Positions 37,001-45,286 of a stretch of 64,000 bases of DNA are shown here, piece by piece (position 1 is the first letter of the stretch; the number at the start of each line of letters is the position of its first letter). Source of the stretch: Labrenzia sp. VG12 (lineage in GTDB: Bacteria; Pseudomonadota; Alphaproteobacteria; Rhizobiales; Stappiaceae); assembly GCF_002237595.1 (NCBI RefSeq), contig NZ_CP022529.1:5486001-5550000 (forward strand). Reading direction: 5' to 3'. A model generated the notes under the pieces. It saw only the letters and a list, made by a program, of their open reading frames with translations, had not been told where the DNA came from and made no database searches. A program made the translations under genes and the position numbers.

Positions 37001-37160
37001 ACGTGGCGCCCGGATAGGCTACATTGACGGTGATTTCCTTGATCGGGATCTGCGGAAAGGTTTCCATCAGGAGGTTCGGCACGTTCAACAGGCCGAGGAT
37101 GATCAGGCCGGCCATCAGGAGGTTGGCGGCCGTCGGGTGCTTGGCGAAGTAGCGGATCAT
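34038..37160 (-). CDS. RND multidrug efflux transporter, permease subunit
   Basis: The 1040-residue protein is a full-length HAE1-type RND pump with helix 1 near the N-terminus, two large periplasmic loops and the TM4 proton-relay pair in VVGIMMDDAIVISENIA. It drives efflux with the proton gradient as a trimer. Its ATG overlaps the stop of the adaptor gene (ATGA), so the two are translationally coupled. No outer-membrane channel gene lies next to it; a TolC encoded elsewhere would be needed. Regulated by the divergent TetR protein, by inference from two operators. Confidence 0.95.
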   Translation of the reverse strand: MIRYFAKHPTAANLLMAGLIILGLLNVPNLLMETFPQIPIKEITVNVAYPGATSADVERTVCRRIEDALDGIENIDELTCDSRENLALATVRIVEGKDIDQLMLDVDREINAISDFPDGVEDPILEKKGRLSDAVSVVITGIEDKPQLKNYAEDVKERMLQFGGIPQVEVSGFSDRQFRIEVRDAAARELGLTLSKIADTLSRQNINAPSGEITTSGGSILLRFADERLAADAYASVIVASSAQGGQIKLGDIATITDLFEDEEVETRLNGRLAAVLDISMTRSDDLIQVVDRVRAFAEEEEARAAPGVTLTVINDGSIALKDRLWMLVSNSGQGLALVVAAMWIFFGGRQAFWIGMGLPVSFLGALAIMSLLGLTINMLSMVALLIVVGIMMDDAIVISENIATKRHQGLNALEAAVQGTLQVAPGVFSSFLTTAAIFGALAFISGDLGDLLRVIPIVMLLVLIISLIEAFLILPNHLSHAAKDRPNLVTRKAEAGVSWLREHVVGPCATWSVRNRYFTVGISIMLFLSTLALVAGGLVKFQAFPNVEGDQIEARIELPASATLQDTRLVVAEAVAALERMDAALSPRNPEGVSLLNNVLVRFNENTDAGTNGAHLATINVDLLEGAKRDAGNQEILSGWRQEMSPTLDVRRIILAESSIGPAGRAIELRLAHSDPAVLDKASADLQTWLNGYEGVYNISDDLSLGKPELALSLKDGAGAVGLDAKEIADQLKGAYNGITADEVQVGSESFEVDVRLDGVDRNSLGDLELFTIETPSGHRVPLGTVANVLSDRSYTRINRIDRVPTVTITGDVLLGIANANEVVSDTQTRFLPELLDRYPGLAASTEGQNAEGAKTQASMAAALGTGLIFVFILLSFQFRSYTEPVVVMVLIPFALIGAVWGHLLLGIDFALPSMLGFISLAGIVVNDSILLVQFIKDEHAPDMENVADIAPLGAKARFRAILLTSVTTIAGMLPLLFETSPQAQVLVPLVTSISFGLIGTTLMIVFVVPAFYTILDDFGLTSLAAERRANREAVAEAG

Positions 37161-38530
37161 TGCTGCACCTCACCCGGTGAGGCTGCCAGACCCGTGGCTG
37201 CTTCCAGCCGGGTCTGCACGCTTTTGTCCTCGACCGGTTTTAAAAGCATGCCGTCGATCACGGGCGAGACATCGCTGACGATCACGCGCGTTCCGTCGGC
37301 AAGCGGCTGCTTGAGAAGCACGATGTCATCAAACCGGTAGGCAATGTCGACATCTTTCAGTTCAAGCCGGTTGTCCTTCGTCACCGTCATGACCTTGCCG
37401 TCCAGAACGGCACTGCGTGGCAGAATGGTTTTGTCCTCCACGGCCGGCGCGGACAGCTCAACCTCCGTGAACATGCCCTTGACCAAAGGTGGCCGTACGC
37501 CTGGCCGGAGCGTGTCATAGGGCTTGTCGACGGTGACAATCAGGCCGACGGATCTGGTGTCGGGATCGACCGTATCGCTGACCCGTTTGACCCGTGCCTG
37601 CCAGGTGGCAGCGTCGCCAACCGAACCGACCTTGACCCTTGCCGACAGCCTGTCCAGCGACTGGCGCGCGTGTCGGACACCTTCTTCCGTGTCCAGTTGC
37701 CCTGGAAAGGCAAGATTGGCGAAGCCGGACATGTTCGCCGGCGCGATCTGGACATCGATATCCGCAGCCTCGATGCCGTCCAGGGAGCCAATGGAGGTTC
37801 CCGCGCCGACATATTGGTCGATCTCGACAGAAACCTCGGAGACGCGGGCAGGAAAGGGCGCTTTGATCGTGGTGCGGGCCAGGTTCAGTTTCGCTGTTTC
37901 AAGGCGAACCTCATTCTTGCGTTTGGCCTGTTCCAGGGCCTTTTGCTTGACGGGATTGAGCGCGATTTCGTTCTCGAGGTCCTGCACGTCGGAGCGTTGC
38001 TGCAGCACGACGGCTTCCTGGTTTTCAACCTGTTGTTCCGAGGTGACCTTGCGCTCCAGAAGCGTTTTCAGCCGGGTGAGTTCGCGTTCCTCCAGGTCCA
38101 GAACGGCCTTGGAGATTTCCAGCGACTTCTTCTGGGTCTCCAGCGTCACCGCAAGTTCCTCAAGATCAACATCAGCGCTGGCGATATCGGTCTCCGCTTC
38201 GGCGATCTCGAGCTCATAGTCTTCCGGCGACAGCTTGATGAGCACGTCGCCTGCCGCCATGAAATCGCCGCGTTTGAAACTCGGGTTGATGTAAATGACC
38301 CTGCCGGCAACCTGGGCAATCGCATCGAGTGTGCGCGCAGGTTCCACGGTTCCGTAGCCGATCACGCGGGGCACGAAGGTCTGAGGGGAGACGGAGACCA
38401 CGCGAACCACGGTCGCCGTTTCCCCGATATCAAGTCTTTTGGGGGCTTCCTTGCCGCTGACGGCCACATAGAGCGCCGCGGCCCCAAGGGCGATGGGCGG
38501 CAGGATCAAGGCTTTGCGCAACACGGACAT
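37157..38530 (-). CDS. RND efflux periplasmic adaptor (membrane fusion protein)
   Basis: The 457-residue protein has an N-terminal membrane anchor (LILPPIALGAAALYVAVSG), a biotinyl-lipoyl-like domain (AQVAGRVIYINPSFKRGDF), a long alpha-helical hairpin (about residues 90-210) and beta-barrel segments (TTIKAPFPARVSEVSVEI). It links the inner-membrane pump to the outer-membrane channel. AGGAGAG just upstream supports the ATG at 38530; an in-frame GTG at 38551 is less likely. First gene of the efflux operon. Confidence 0.93.
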   Translation of the reverse strand: MSVLRKALILPPIALGAAALYVAVSGKEAPKRLDIGETATVVRVVSVSPQTFVPRVIGYGTVEPARTLDAIAQVAGRVIYINPSFKRGDFMAAGDVLIKLSPEDYELEIAEAETDIASADVDLEELAVTLETQKKSLEISKAVLDLEERELTRLKTLLERKVTSEQQVENQEAVVLQQRSDVQDLENEIALNPVKQKALEQAKRKNEVRLETAKLNLARTTIKAPFPARVSEVSVEIDQYVGAGTSIGSLDGIEAADIDVQIAPANMSGFANLAFPGQLDTEEGVRHARQSLDRLSARVKVGSVGDAATWQARVKRVSDTVDPDTRSVGLIVTVDKPYDTLRPGVRPPLVKGMFTEVELSAPAVEDKTILPRSAVLDGKVMTVTKDNRLELKDVDIAYRFDDIVLLKQPLADGTRVIVSDVSPVIDGMLLKPVEDKSVQTRLEAATGLAASPGEVQQ

Positions 38531-38627
38531 GTCTTCTCTCCTGGCTGTCACGACAGCCTAACGCGGTCTTCATCCGATTTCCTGCAAGCCCTTGCCAAAT
38601 TCGCGGCAACCTTAATGAACGGGCTAA

Positions 38628-38645
38628 TGCAAGTGTATGCTTGCA
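38628..38645. promoter_or_regulatory. TetR operator before the RND operon, copy 1
   Basis: TGCAAG-TGTATG-CTTGCA is a perfect 6-bp inverted repeat. It matches copy 2 at 19 of 20 bases over TGCAAGTGT-n-TGCTTGCAAA and lies 98 bases upstream of the adaptor start codon. Confidence 0.75.
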
Positions 38646-38666
38646 AATAGGCGATCATGAACTTGA

Positions 38667-38686
38667 TTGCAAGTGTTTGCTTGCAA
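38667..38686. promoter_or_regulatory. TetR operator before the RND operon, copy 2
   Basis: TTGCAAG-TGTTTG-CTTGCAA is a perfect 7-bp inverted repeat, 40 bp centre to centre from copy 1, in the divergent gap between the efflux operon and tetR. It also rules out the TTG at 38667 as the tetR start. Confidence 0.78.
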
Positions 38687-38753
38687 ACAGGCTGTGGTCC
38701 GGGTTAGCTCTAGGTCGCTTACCGGAATCGTTGCAGGTCAGGTGAGAGGGGAA

Positions 38754-39326
38754 GTGCCAAAAAGTGTAGACACAGCAGATATTTATGCTGCGGCGATCGC
38801 ATTGTTCTGCGAGCGCGGCTTTGGCGGCACCACGACCCGGCAGATTGCCGACCGGGCCGGCATCAATGAAGTCACCCTGTTCCGGCGCTTCGGGTCAAAG
38901 GCGGCGCTGATGGAGGCTGCAATCATCGATGCGCTGGCGGAAGCCCCCTTCGGGCAAGTGGCGCCGAGCGCGGATGTGACGTCGGATCTGTCGACGATCG
39001 TTGAAGCGTATCTTGCCACTTACCAGCGCCATGGCGGACTTGCACTGACGTTGTTCTCGCAATTGCCGCAGCACCCGGAACTGGCCGGCACCACACCGGC
39101 ACTGATGGAGAACCTGCAAAATGTTGCCGGTGTCCTGGCGCATCATCAGGCGCAGGGCCGCATTCGGCCCGGCAATCCGATCCGCTTCGCGGTCGAATTG
39201 ATCGCACCGCTGGCCATGGTCGGATTTCTGAACCAGTTGGGGATTGGGCCCGGGCATCCCGGGCTGGATCTCAACGACTATGTCGAAACCTACTTGCAGG
39301 GCCATCAGGGCCTGCAACCCGGCTGA
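38754..39326 (+). CDS. TetR-family repressor of the RND operon
   Basis: The 190-residue protein has the TetR helix-turn-helix (ALFCERGFGGTTTRQIADRAG and INEVTLFRRFGSKAALM) and a helical ligand domain. The frame is open back to a TTG at 38667, but that start would lie inside an operator; the GTG at 38754 (VPKSVDTADIYAAA) with AGGGG just ahead fits the family better. Divergent from the adaptor-pump operon with two operators between, it is the likely repressor. Confidence 0.88.
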   Translation: MPKSVDTADIYAAAIALFCERGFGGTTTRQIADRAGINEVTLFRRFGSKAALMEAAIIDALAEAPFGQVAPSADVTSDLSTIVEAYLATYQRHGGLALTLFSQLPQHPELAGTTPALMENLQNVAGVLAHHQAQGRIRPGNPIRFAVELIAPLAMVGFLNQLGIGPGHPGLDLNDYVETYLQGHQGLQPG

Positions 39327-39341
39327 CGACCCGTACGCCTG

Positions 39342-40217
39342 TTACCACCAGAGCCGCGGCAGCGCTGCGCGGGCTCTCAAGCCCTCTTCAATGAGCCGAC
39401 GGCGGATGAGATGTTCATCCGGCGCGTCGCTCGGACCGAAATCGGAAGCGTGGATGCCGGCGGTGATGAACAGGACGTCGATGTCCTGGGAGACGGCACC
39501 GCGGATGTCCGTCGGCAGGCCATCGCCGATTGCCAGCACGTCTTCCTTTGCCACCGGCGCGCCCGCAAGCTTTGCCAGGCGTTCCATGGCGGCATCGTAA
39601 ATCGGTGCATGCGGTTTGCCCAGGATGACGACTTCGCCACCCAGATCTTCATAAAGACGGGCAAGGGCCCCGGCGCACCAGATCAACCGGTCGCCGCGTT
39701 CCACGACGATGTCCGGATTGGCGCAGATCATGGTCAGCTTCCGCTCGACCAGCTTCTGCAGGCGGTCCCGGTAATCGTCCGGCGTTTCGACTTCGTCATT
39801 GGTCAGACCGGTGCAGCTGATCAGCTCGGCCTCATCGTCGTTTTCCGTGAAGGTGGCGTTGAGGCCGTCGTAAAGCGGCTGATGCTGATTGTGCCCGATG
39901 TGCAGAAGGGTCTTGTCGCTTTCCGCCGCCAGGATGACCCGTGTGACATCGCCGGAGGTGACGATGTCATCATAGGCATCTTTGGAGACACCCATGTCGG
40001 AGAGCATTTCGCCGACTTCCTTGGCAGGGCGCGGGGCGTTGGTGATCAGGACCACCTTGCCGCCTGTTTCCTTTCGGTATTGCGCCAGGGCTTTGTGTGC
40101 GCCGTCAAAAGCCGATACACCATTGTGCAACACGCCCCAGACATCACACAGGATGCCCTTATAGGACGGCGCAAGGGCGTGGAGCCCGTCAACAAGAAGC
40201 GGTGCAGAAACAGTCAT
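39342..40217 (-). CDS. HAD-superfamily class IIA phosphatase (TIGR01459 type)
   Basis: The 291-residue protein has the HAD motifs GILCDVWGVLHNG (catalytic Asp), VLITNAPRP, GKPHAPIYDAAM (Lys) and VLAIGDGLPTDIRGA (metal-binding Asp). It resembles NagD/phosphoglycolate-type phosphatases; the substrate is unknown. It is convergent with tetR, with 15 bases between stops, and is divergent from mutL. Confidence 0.88.
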   Translation of the reverse strand: MTVSAPLLVDGLHALAPSYKGILCDVWGVLHNGVSAFDGAHKALAQYRKETGGKVVLITNAPRPAKEVGEMLSDMGVSKDAYDDIVTSGDVTRVILAAESDKTLLHIGHNQHQPLYDGLNATFTENDDEAELISCTGLTNDEVETPDDYRDRLQKLVERKLTMICANPDIVVERGDRLIWCAGALARLYEDLGGEVVILGKPHAPIYDAAMERLAKLAGAPVAKEDVLAIGDGLPTDIRGAVSQDIDVLFITAGIHASDFGPSDAPDEHLIRRRLIEEGLRARAALPRLWW

Positions 40218-40381
40218 GGCGGGGCACTCGGATCACGGTGGGTCTGATAAGCTGCGCGCGAAGAATCGCAATGAACTCGGCGCGGACCATATAGGAACAA
40301 GTCCACGTGCGAAACCTGCGACACAAAGAAGATCAAATACCAAAGTGCACCGGTAACGGCTCTTTGGCTTAAGGCAGTGAC

Positions 40382-42265
40382 ATGGCAGTCAGACAGCTTG
40401 GCGAACAGATAATCAACCAGATCGCGGCCGGGGAAGTCATCGAGCGGCCGGCCAGCGTTATCAAGGAGCTGGTCGAAAACGCCGTCGACGCCGGAGCAAC
40501 GCAAGTTGAAATCGTGACGGCCGCCGGTGGCAAGACGCTGATGCGGGTGTCCGATGACGGCAGCGGTATGCGGCGGGAAGACCTGCAGCTGGCGATCCGC
40601 CGGCATTGCACATCGAAAATCTCTGACGACGACCTGTTCGACATCCGTACGCTCGGCTTTCGCGGAGAGGCGCTGCCCTCCATCGGCTCTGTCGCGCGCC
40701 TTGCGATCCAGACCCGGCACAAGGACGAGGACCATGCCTGGGCGATCGCCGTTGAAGGCGGCAAGGAACAAGCGCCGGTCCCGGCGGCCCGGACGAAGGG
40801 CACGCAGGTCGAGGTGCGGGATCTGTTTTTTGCAACACCCGCACGTCTGAAGTTCCTGAAATCGGACCGTGCAGAAGCTGCGGCGATCACCGAAATCGTC
40901 AAGCGGATCGCACTTGCCTATCCGGAAATCGGCTTCTCGCTGTCGGGTGCGGATCGTCAGGCCCAGAGCTGGCCGGCCGCGCGTGGCAGCGACCCGCATC
41001 TGGCCCGCATCGCCCAGATCCTGGGCAAGGACTTCGTTGACAACGCGATGGAGATCGACGCCGAACGCGAAGGCGTGCGCCTGTCGGGATTTGCCGGACT
41101 GCCCACCCATCACCGCGGCAATGCCCAGCACCAGTTCTTTTTCGTCAATGGCCGTCCGGTGAAGGACAAGCTGCTCCTGTCCGGTCTGCGGGGCGCCTAT
41201 GCGGATGTGCTGGCCCGCGACCGGCATCCGGTTGTTGTCCTGTTCATCGATCTCGATCCGGCGCAGGTGGATGTCAACGTGCACCCGGCCAAGGCGGATG
41301 TGCGCTTCCGCGATGCCCAGCTGGTGCGCGGCCTTCTGGTCGGGGCGATCAAGCATGCGCTGGTCCAGTCCAGACACCGATCCTCCACCTCGAATGCAGC
41401 TGTCGCCCTCGACGCGATCCGGTCTCAGCCGGGAGCGGCTCACTACGCGGGACCATCGGCCGGATATGCGCCCCAGGGTGGATTTGCAGGCCAGAGCCGG
41501 ACGGCGGCCGAGCCGCGCTGGGCACCGGATGTGTTCCGGCCCCTGGAAACGGTCGATGCACCTGTCGCCGGTTTCGCCGAAGCGGCGCGGCAGGCCCCCC
41601 TGGACCAGGAACGATTTTCTGAATTTGCGGTCCCGTCTGCCGATGCACGTGCTCATGACGTACCGGTGGAAGTCGAAAAGACGGCGTTGCCGCTCGGAGC
41701 GGCGCGGGCCCAGGTCCACGAGACCTACATCATCGCCCAGACCGGCGACGGAGTGGTGATCGTTGACCAGCATGCGGCCCATGAACGGCTCGTCTATGAA
41801 CGTTTGAAGGAGGCCCTGGCGAAAAAGGAAGTTGCCCGGCAGATCCTGCTGATCCCGGAAATAGTCGAACTTCCGGAAGAGGATGCTGCCCGGCTTGCCG
41901 AACGCGCGCCGGACCTTGAAAAGGTAGGGCTCTCGCTGGAGGCCTTTGGCCCCGGTGCGATTGCGGTTCGGGAAACGCCGGCCATCCTGGGCGACATGGA
42001 CATTCAGGGCCTTGTGCAGAATCTTGCCGATGAACTTGCCGAATGGGATACGGCGGATGGGCTGAAGGAAAAGCTTGACCATGTTGCCGCCACGATGGCC
42101 TGTCATGGCTCCGTCCGGGCCGGCCGGCGCATGCGACCTGAGGAAATGGACGCGCTGCTGCGCGACATGGAGGCAACGCCGTTGTCGGGCCAGTGCAATC
42201 ATGGCCGGCCGACATGGGTGGAGCTGAAGCTGAGCGACATTGAAAAACTGTTTGGTCGCAAGTAA
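40382..42265 (+). CDS. mutL: DNA mismatch repair protein MutL (endonuclease type)
   Basis: The 627-residue protein has the GHKL ATPase N-terminus (IAAGEVIERPASVIKELVENAVDAGA, DDGSGM, TLGFRGEALPSI), a flexible Ala/Pro-rich linker (about 335-430) and a C-terminal dimerisation domain. D462-Q-H-A-A-H-E468 and E473 match the nuclease metal motif DQHA(X)2E(X)4E, and ACHGSVRA and CNHGRPT complete the site. Such MutL proteins nick the new strand themselves, in keeping with bacteria that lack MutH. Confidence 0.97.
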   Translation: MAVRQLGEQIINQIAAGEVIERPASVIKELVENAVDAGATQVEIVTAAGGKTLMRVSDDGSGMRREDLQLAIRRHCTSKISDDDLFDIRTLGFRGEALPSIGSVARLAIQTRHKDEDHAWAIAVEGGKEQAPVPAARTKGTQVEVRDLFFATPARLKFLKSDRAEAAAITEIVKRIALAYPEIGFSLSGADRQAQSWPAARGSDPHLARIAQILGKDFVDNAMEIDAEREGVRLSGFAGLPTHHRGNAQHQFFFVNGRPVKDKLLLSGLRGAYADVLARDRHPVVVLFIDLDPAQVDVNVHPAKADVRFRDAQLVRGLLVGAIKHALVQSRHRSSTSNAAVALDAIRSQPGAAHYAGPSAGYAPQGGFAGQSRTAAEPRWAPDVFRPLETVDAPVAGFAEAARQAPLDQERFSEFAVPSADARAHDVPVEVEKTALPLGAARAQVHETYIIAQTGDGVVIVDQHAAHERLVYERLKEALAKKEVARQILLIPEIVELPEEDAARLAERAPDLEKVGLSLEAFGPGAIAVRETPAILGDMDIQGLVQNLADELAEWDTADGLKEKLDHVAATMACHGSVRAGRRMRPEEMDALLRDMEATPLSGQCNHGRPTWVELKLSDIEKLFGRK

Positions 42266-42330
42266 TGCCGGTGTGATCGGCAGGCAAACGGTAAAGCTAT
42301 CGGACACAGTCTGACAGGGGAGTGACATTC

Positions 42331-43215
42331 ATGGCCGAGGCTGGAACCGGACGGACCCAACCTGACCCGGACCTGGACAAAGGAGCCAGCCTTTCCGGAA
42401 AGACGCTGCGTTTTCTGATCAAGGTCGCCATCGTCATTGCGATCGCCTATGTCATGGCGGCAGGCTACATGTACATCAATCAGCGCGGGTTTGTGTTTGT
42501 TCCGACCGGAGACCTGTCGACGCCCCGGGAAAAGGGGCTGGAAGGCATAGCGGTCGAGCAGGCCACGATGGCCGATGGCACGAAAGTCACGGTCTGGCGA
42601 GTGGCGCCGACAAAAGCAGGCGCGCCGACCGTCCTTTATCTGCACGGCAATTCAGGCAATCTGTCTGGCCGCTGGAAGCGATTCCAGCAAATCGTGGAAA
42701 GCGGCTACGGCCTTTATGCGCCAACTTATCGCGGTTATGCCGGCGCCGAAGGCAGCCCGTCCGAAACTGCATTGATTGCCGACGCCCTGGAGCATTTTGA
42801 CCGGGCCGCGGAAACCGGCCAGCCGATCGTCCTGCATGGTGAAAGCCTTGGCACCGGTGTTGCGACCGCCGTAGCTGCTCAGAGGCCGGAGGCAGATCTT
42901 CTGGTGCTCGAGGCGCCCTATACCGCACTCGTCGATATAGCGTCCGAACAATATCCCTGGCTGCCTGTCGCCTTCCTGATGAAGGACCAGATGCCGACGC
43001 GTGAACGGATCGGTGCTATCGAGGCTCCCGTTTTGATCCTGCATGGTACTGAAGACCGGGTCATTCCGGTCGCGCACGGCAGAAGGCTGTTCGAATTTGC
43101 AGAGAACCCGAAAGAGCTGGTGATCGTGGAGGGTGGTGGTCATGGAGACCTTTGGACCAGAGGGCTCTGGGACAAGGTGCGCTCGGTCTGGGAAGGCCTC
43201 GACAGGGGCACCTGA
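42331..43215 (+). CDS. Membrane-anchored alpha/beta hydrolase (ABHD13/BEM46-like)
   Basis: The 294-residue protein has an N-terminal membrane anchor (FLIKVAIVIAIAYVMAAGYM) and a serine hydrolase core: VLYLHGNSGNLSGRW, the nucleophile elbow LHGESLGTGVA, the Asp in LHGTEDRVIPV and the His in GGGHGDLW. GGGGAG lies 8 bases before the ATG at 42331; an in-frame GTG at 42322 is less likely. It follows mutL by 65 bases. Substrate unknown, probably a lipid or ester. Confidence 0.87.
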   Translation: MAEAGTGRTQPDPDLDKGASLSGKTLRFLIKVAIVIAIAYVMAAGYMYINQRGFVFVPTGDLSTPREKGLEGIAVEQATMADGTKVTVWRVAPTKAGAPTVLYLHGNSGNLSGRWKRFQQIVESGYGLYAPTYRGYAGAEGSPSETALIADALEHFDRAAETGQPIVLHGESLGTGVATAVAAQRPEADLLVLEAPYTALVDIASEQYPWLPVAFLMKDQMPTRERIGAIEAPVLILHGTEDRVIPVAHGRRLFEFAENPKELVIVEGGGHGDLWTRGLWDKVRSVWEGLDRGT

Positions 43216-43257
43216 TCGCTCAGTCAAATGACGCCTTCCATCGGAAACGCGCCACGG

Positions 43258-43288
43258 AAAAACCCCGGATCGACGATCCGGGGTTTTT
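43258..43288. terminator. Bidirectional rho-independent terminator
   Basis: AAAAACCCCGGATCG (43258-43272) and its exact complement (43274-43288) form a long hairpin with A and T flanks on both sides, so it works for both strands. It separates the hydrolase gene from the convergent porin gene. Confidence 0.93.
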
Positions 43289-43322
43289 CGATTCGTCGCA
43301 TCAGACTGGCTGTTGGAAAGGC

Positions 43323-44507
43323 TCAGAAAGTCCGTTGCATGCGGAACGTGCCATAAAGCTCATAAGTGTCGCTCAGGCCGGAGGCGCGGCTGAAGTCCAG
43401 ATTGCGGTACTGAACTTCGGGGCCCATGATAAAGCCTGAAACGGGTTCCCAGACCACGTTCGCCGATGCATCCCACTGGGTAAAGTCGTAAGCGCTCGTG
43501 CCACCATCCACATTGTGATAACCGCCTTCCACGTTGACGTCGATCGTGTCGGTGACGCCGAGATTGAGACCACCGAAAATGTTCAGGGTCCTTGTGGTTT
43601 CGGTGCTGTTGCCGTCCCAGACGGCATCGGTGATCCGGCTGTTCCAGCCGGTCGAGCCGTAACCGCTGGCGCCATCCGTATAAACGGCCTGCAGAGCCAC
43701 GCTGCCGCCATTGGCAAGACCGCCGAATTTGACTTGGACGCCACCGCCCAAGGCCCAGCCGAGTTCATCTTCACTGCCCCCGGTGACGCCGTTATAGGTG
43801 GCGTTCGGGTAGACCTGATGGATGGCCCCCATGACCTGTGCCGAACCCCAGCCCTGCGTCAGGCCAAAGGCCGCGACAAAGTCCGGCATGCGCGTGCCGC
43901 CGTAGCCGACCGTTCCGCCGTTCAGGCCGAGACTGGTCTCCCGGCCCGATTGGTCTTCTACGGCAAGTGTTGCATTGAAGCCGTTGCCAAACGCAAAGGT
44001 GTAAGCGGCCTGGTTGGTCTTCCGGTCGCTGTAGCTCTCGATCTGTGCGTTGAAGGAATAACCGGTGAAGAAATCGAAATTCGAGCCGCTTCGCCCAGCA
44101 AGCAACCCACCCCACTGAATATAGGCCTTGTCCAGCGTGAAGGAGGTCGTTGCGCCGGTCACCGTGCCGTAAAGTTCGATAAACGACCGCAGCGTTCCGA
44201 ATTCGGTTGCCGTGCGGGCATCGAGATAGAGGTAGCCGCGGGACCGCAACTGCAAGCCATCCGTGTCGCGGTCGCCCCAGGCATTTTCGGCCTTGCCGAA
44301 ATTTCGGAACCTTGCGTCGAAGCGGACACGGCCGCCGACACGCAAGCAGGTTTCAGTGCCCGGGATGTAGTAGAAACGGGCGCCGTAGGCGTCACAAATC
44401 CGGACATAGTCGATCGGCTCCGGCGCGACCGGCAGGTCGGCGGCCTGAGCCGGACTGGCAGCGGCCATCAGGCCGGCAATGGTCCCAAAAACAGCAAAAC
44501 GTTTCAT
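43323..44507 (-). CDS. Outer-membrane porin (alphaproteobacterial porin family)
   Basis: The 394-residue protein has a signal peptide (MKRFAVFGTIAGLMAAASPAQ) and the family start DLPVAPEPIDYVRICDAYGARFYYIPGTETCLRVGG split by two conserved Cys, then alternating beta-strand segments and a terminal Phe (YGTFRMQRTF), as needed for outer-membrane insertion. It should form a trimeric general-diffusion channel. Confidence 0.95.
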   Translation of the reverse strand: MKRFAVFGTIAGLMAAASPAQAADLPVAPEPIDYVRICDAYGARFYYIPGTETCLRVGGRVRFDARFRNFGKAENAWGDRDTDGLQLRSRGYLYLDARTATEFGTLRSFIELYGTVTGATTSFTLDKAYIQWGGLLAGRSGSNFDFFTGYSFNAQIESYSDRKTNQAAYTFAFGNGFNATLAVEDQSGRETSLGLNGGTVGYGGTRMPDFVAAFGLTQGWGSAQVMGAIHQVYPNATYNGVTGGSEDELGWALGGGVQVKFGGLANGGSVALQAVYTDGASGYGSTGWNSRITDAVWDGNSTETTRTLNIFGGLNLGVTDTIDVNVEGGYHNVDGGTSAYDFTQWDASANVVWEPVSGFIMGPEVQYRNLDFSRASGLSDTYELYGTFRMQRTF

Positions 44508-44648
44508 GTGACACTCCGTGAGAAGCAGAATTTCCCTAGCGACAAGTATCGCGTCCGGAAGTGACAGAAACTTTTAACAGGATCCCTTTCCAGGCGCCCC
44601 GGAGTGATTTTGGTTGTAGGTGTTGCCTCAGTGCAACGCGCTAACTGC

Positions 44649-45116
44649 TTAACGACGCGACTGGAAAAAGGCCTTGAGCAATCTTGCTGCGCGATTTTCG
44701 CCGATGCCCGAATAGACGTCCGGTGCATGATGACACGTCGGCTGGCTGAAAAAACGCGTCCCGTTTTCGACCGCGCCGCCCTTTTCGTCTCCGGCTCCGA
44801 AGTAAAGCCGCCGGATGCGGGCGAAGGAGATTGCCGCTGCGCACATCGGGCAGGGTTCCAGGGTTACATAGAGGTCGCAGTCGGGAAGTCGCTGAGACCC
44901 GCGCATTGAACACGCGGCCCGAATGACCTGGATTTCCGCATGCGCGGTCGGGTCGTTGAGCTCAAGCGTTCGATTGCCGTCTCGCGCAAGAACAACGCCA
45001 TCCCGGACCAGAACCGCACCAACCGGAACCTCTCCGCGCTCCGCAGCCCTTTCGGCTTCTTCCAGAGCAAGGTCCATGTAGGAGGTCTTGTGATGGTCAG
45101 GTGCAGATATGCTCAT
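44649..45116 (-). CDS. tadA: tRNA-specific adenosine deaminase TadA
   Basis: The 155-residue zinc enzyme converts A34 to inosine in tRNA-Arg(ACG). The metal and catalytic residues are H59 and E61 in TAHAEI and C89/C92 in LEPCPMCAAA. An alternative start at Met14 is possible. It is divergent from the pseudouridine synthase gene. Confidence 0.95.
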   Translation of the reverse strand: MSISAPDHHKTSYMDLALEEAERAAERGEVPVGAVLVRDGVVLARDGNRTLELNDPTAHAEIQVIRAACSMRGSQRLPDCDLYVTLEPCPMCAAAISFARIRRLYFGAGDEKGGAVENGTRFFSQPTCHHAPDVYSGIGENRAARLLKAFFQSRR

Positions 45117-45286
45117 TGGCGAGAAGAAAGCCGCGGTTTCAAGGAGTTGTGCCGTCTTCTTAGCCGTATTTCAGCCAATCGTCAGCCCCCGGAAACCACG
45201 AGGCATGCGGTCTCCGAAGAGGACCCATGCAAAAATGGTGAAAACAAGCGATTCCCGAACGGCCCAAGCTCTGCTATGACGCGCGC

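Noticed and set aside
40214..42328. A 704-codon open frame opposite mutL
   Set aside because: It covers the whole of mutL on the other strand and is Arg/Gln/His-rich with no motif; mutL is certain.
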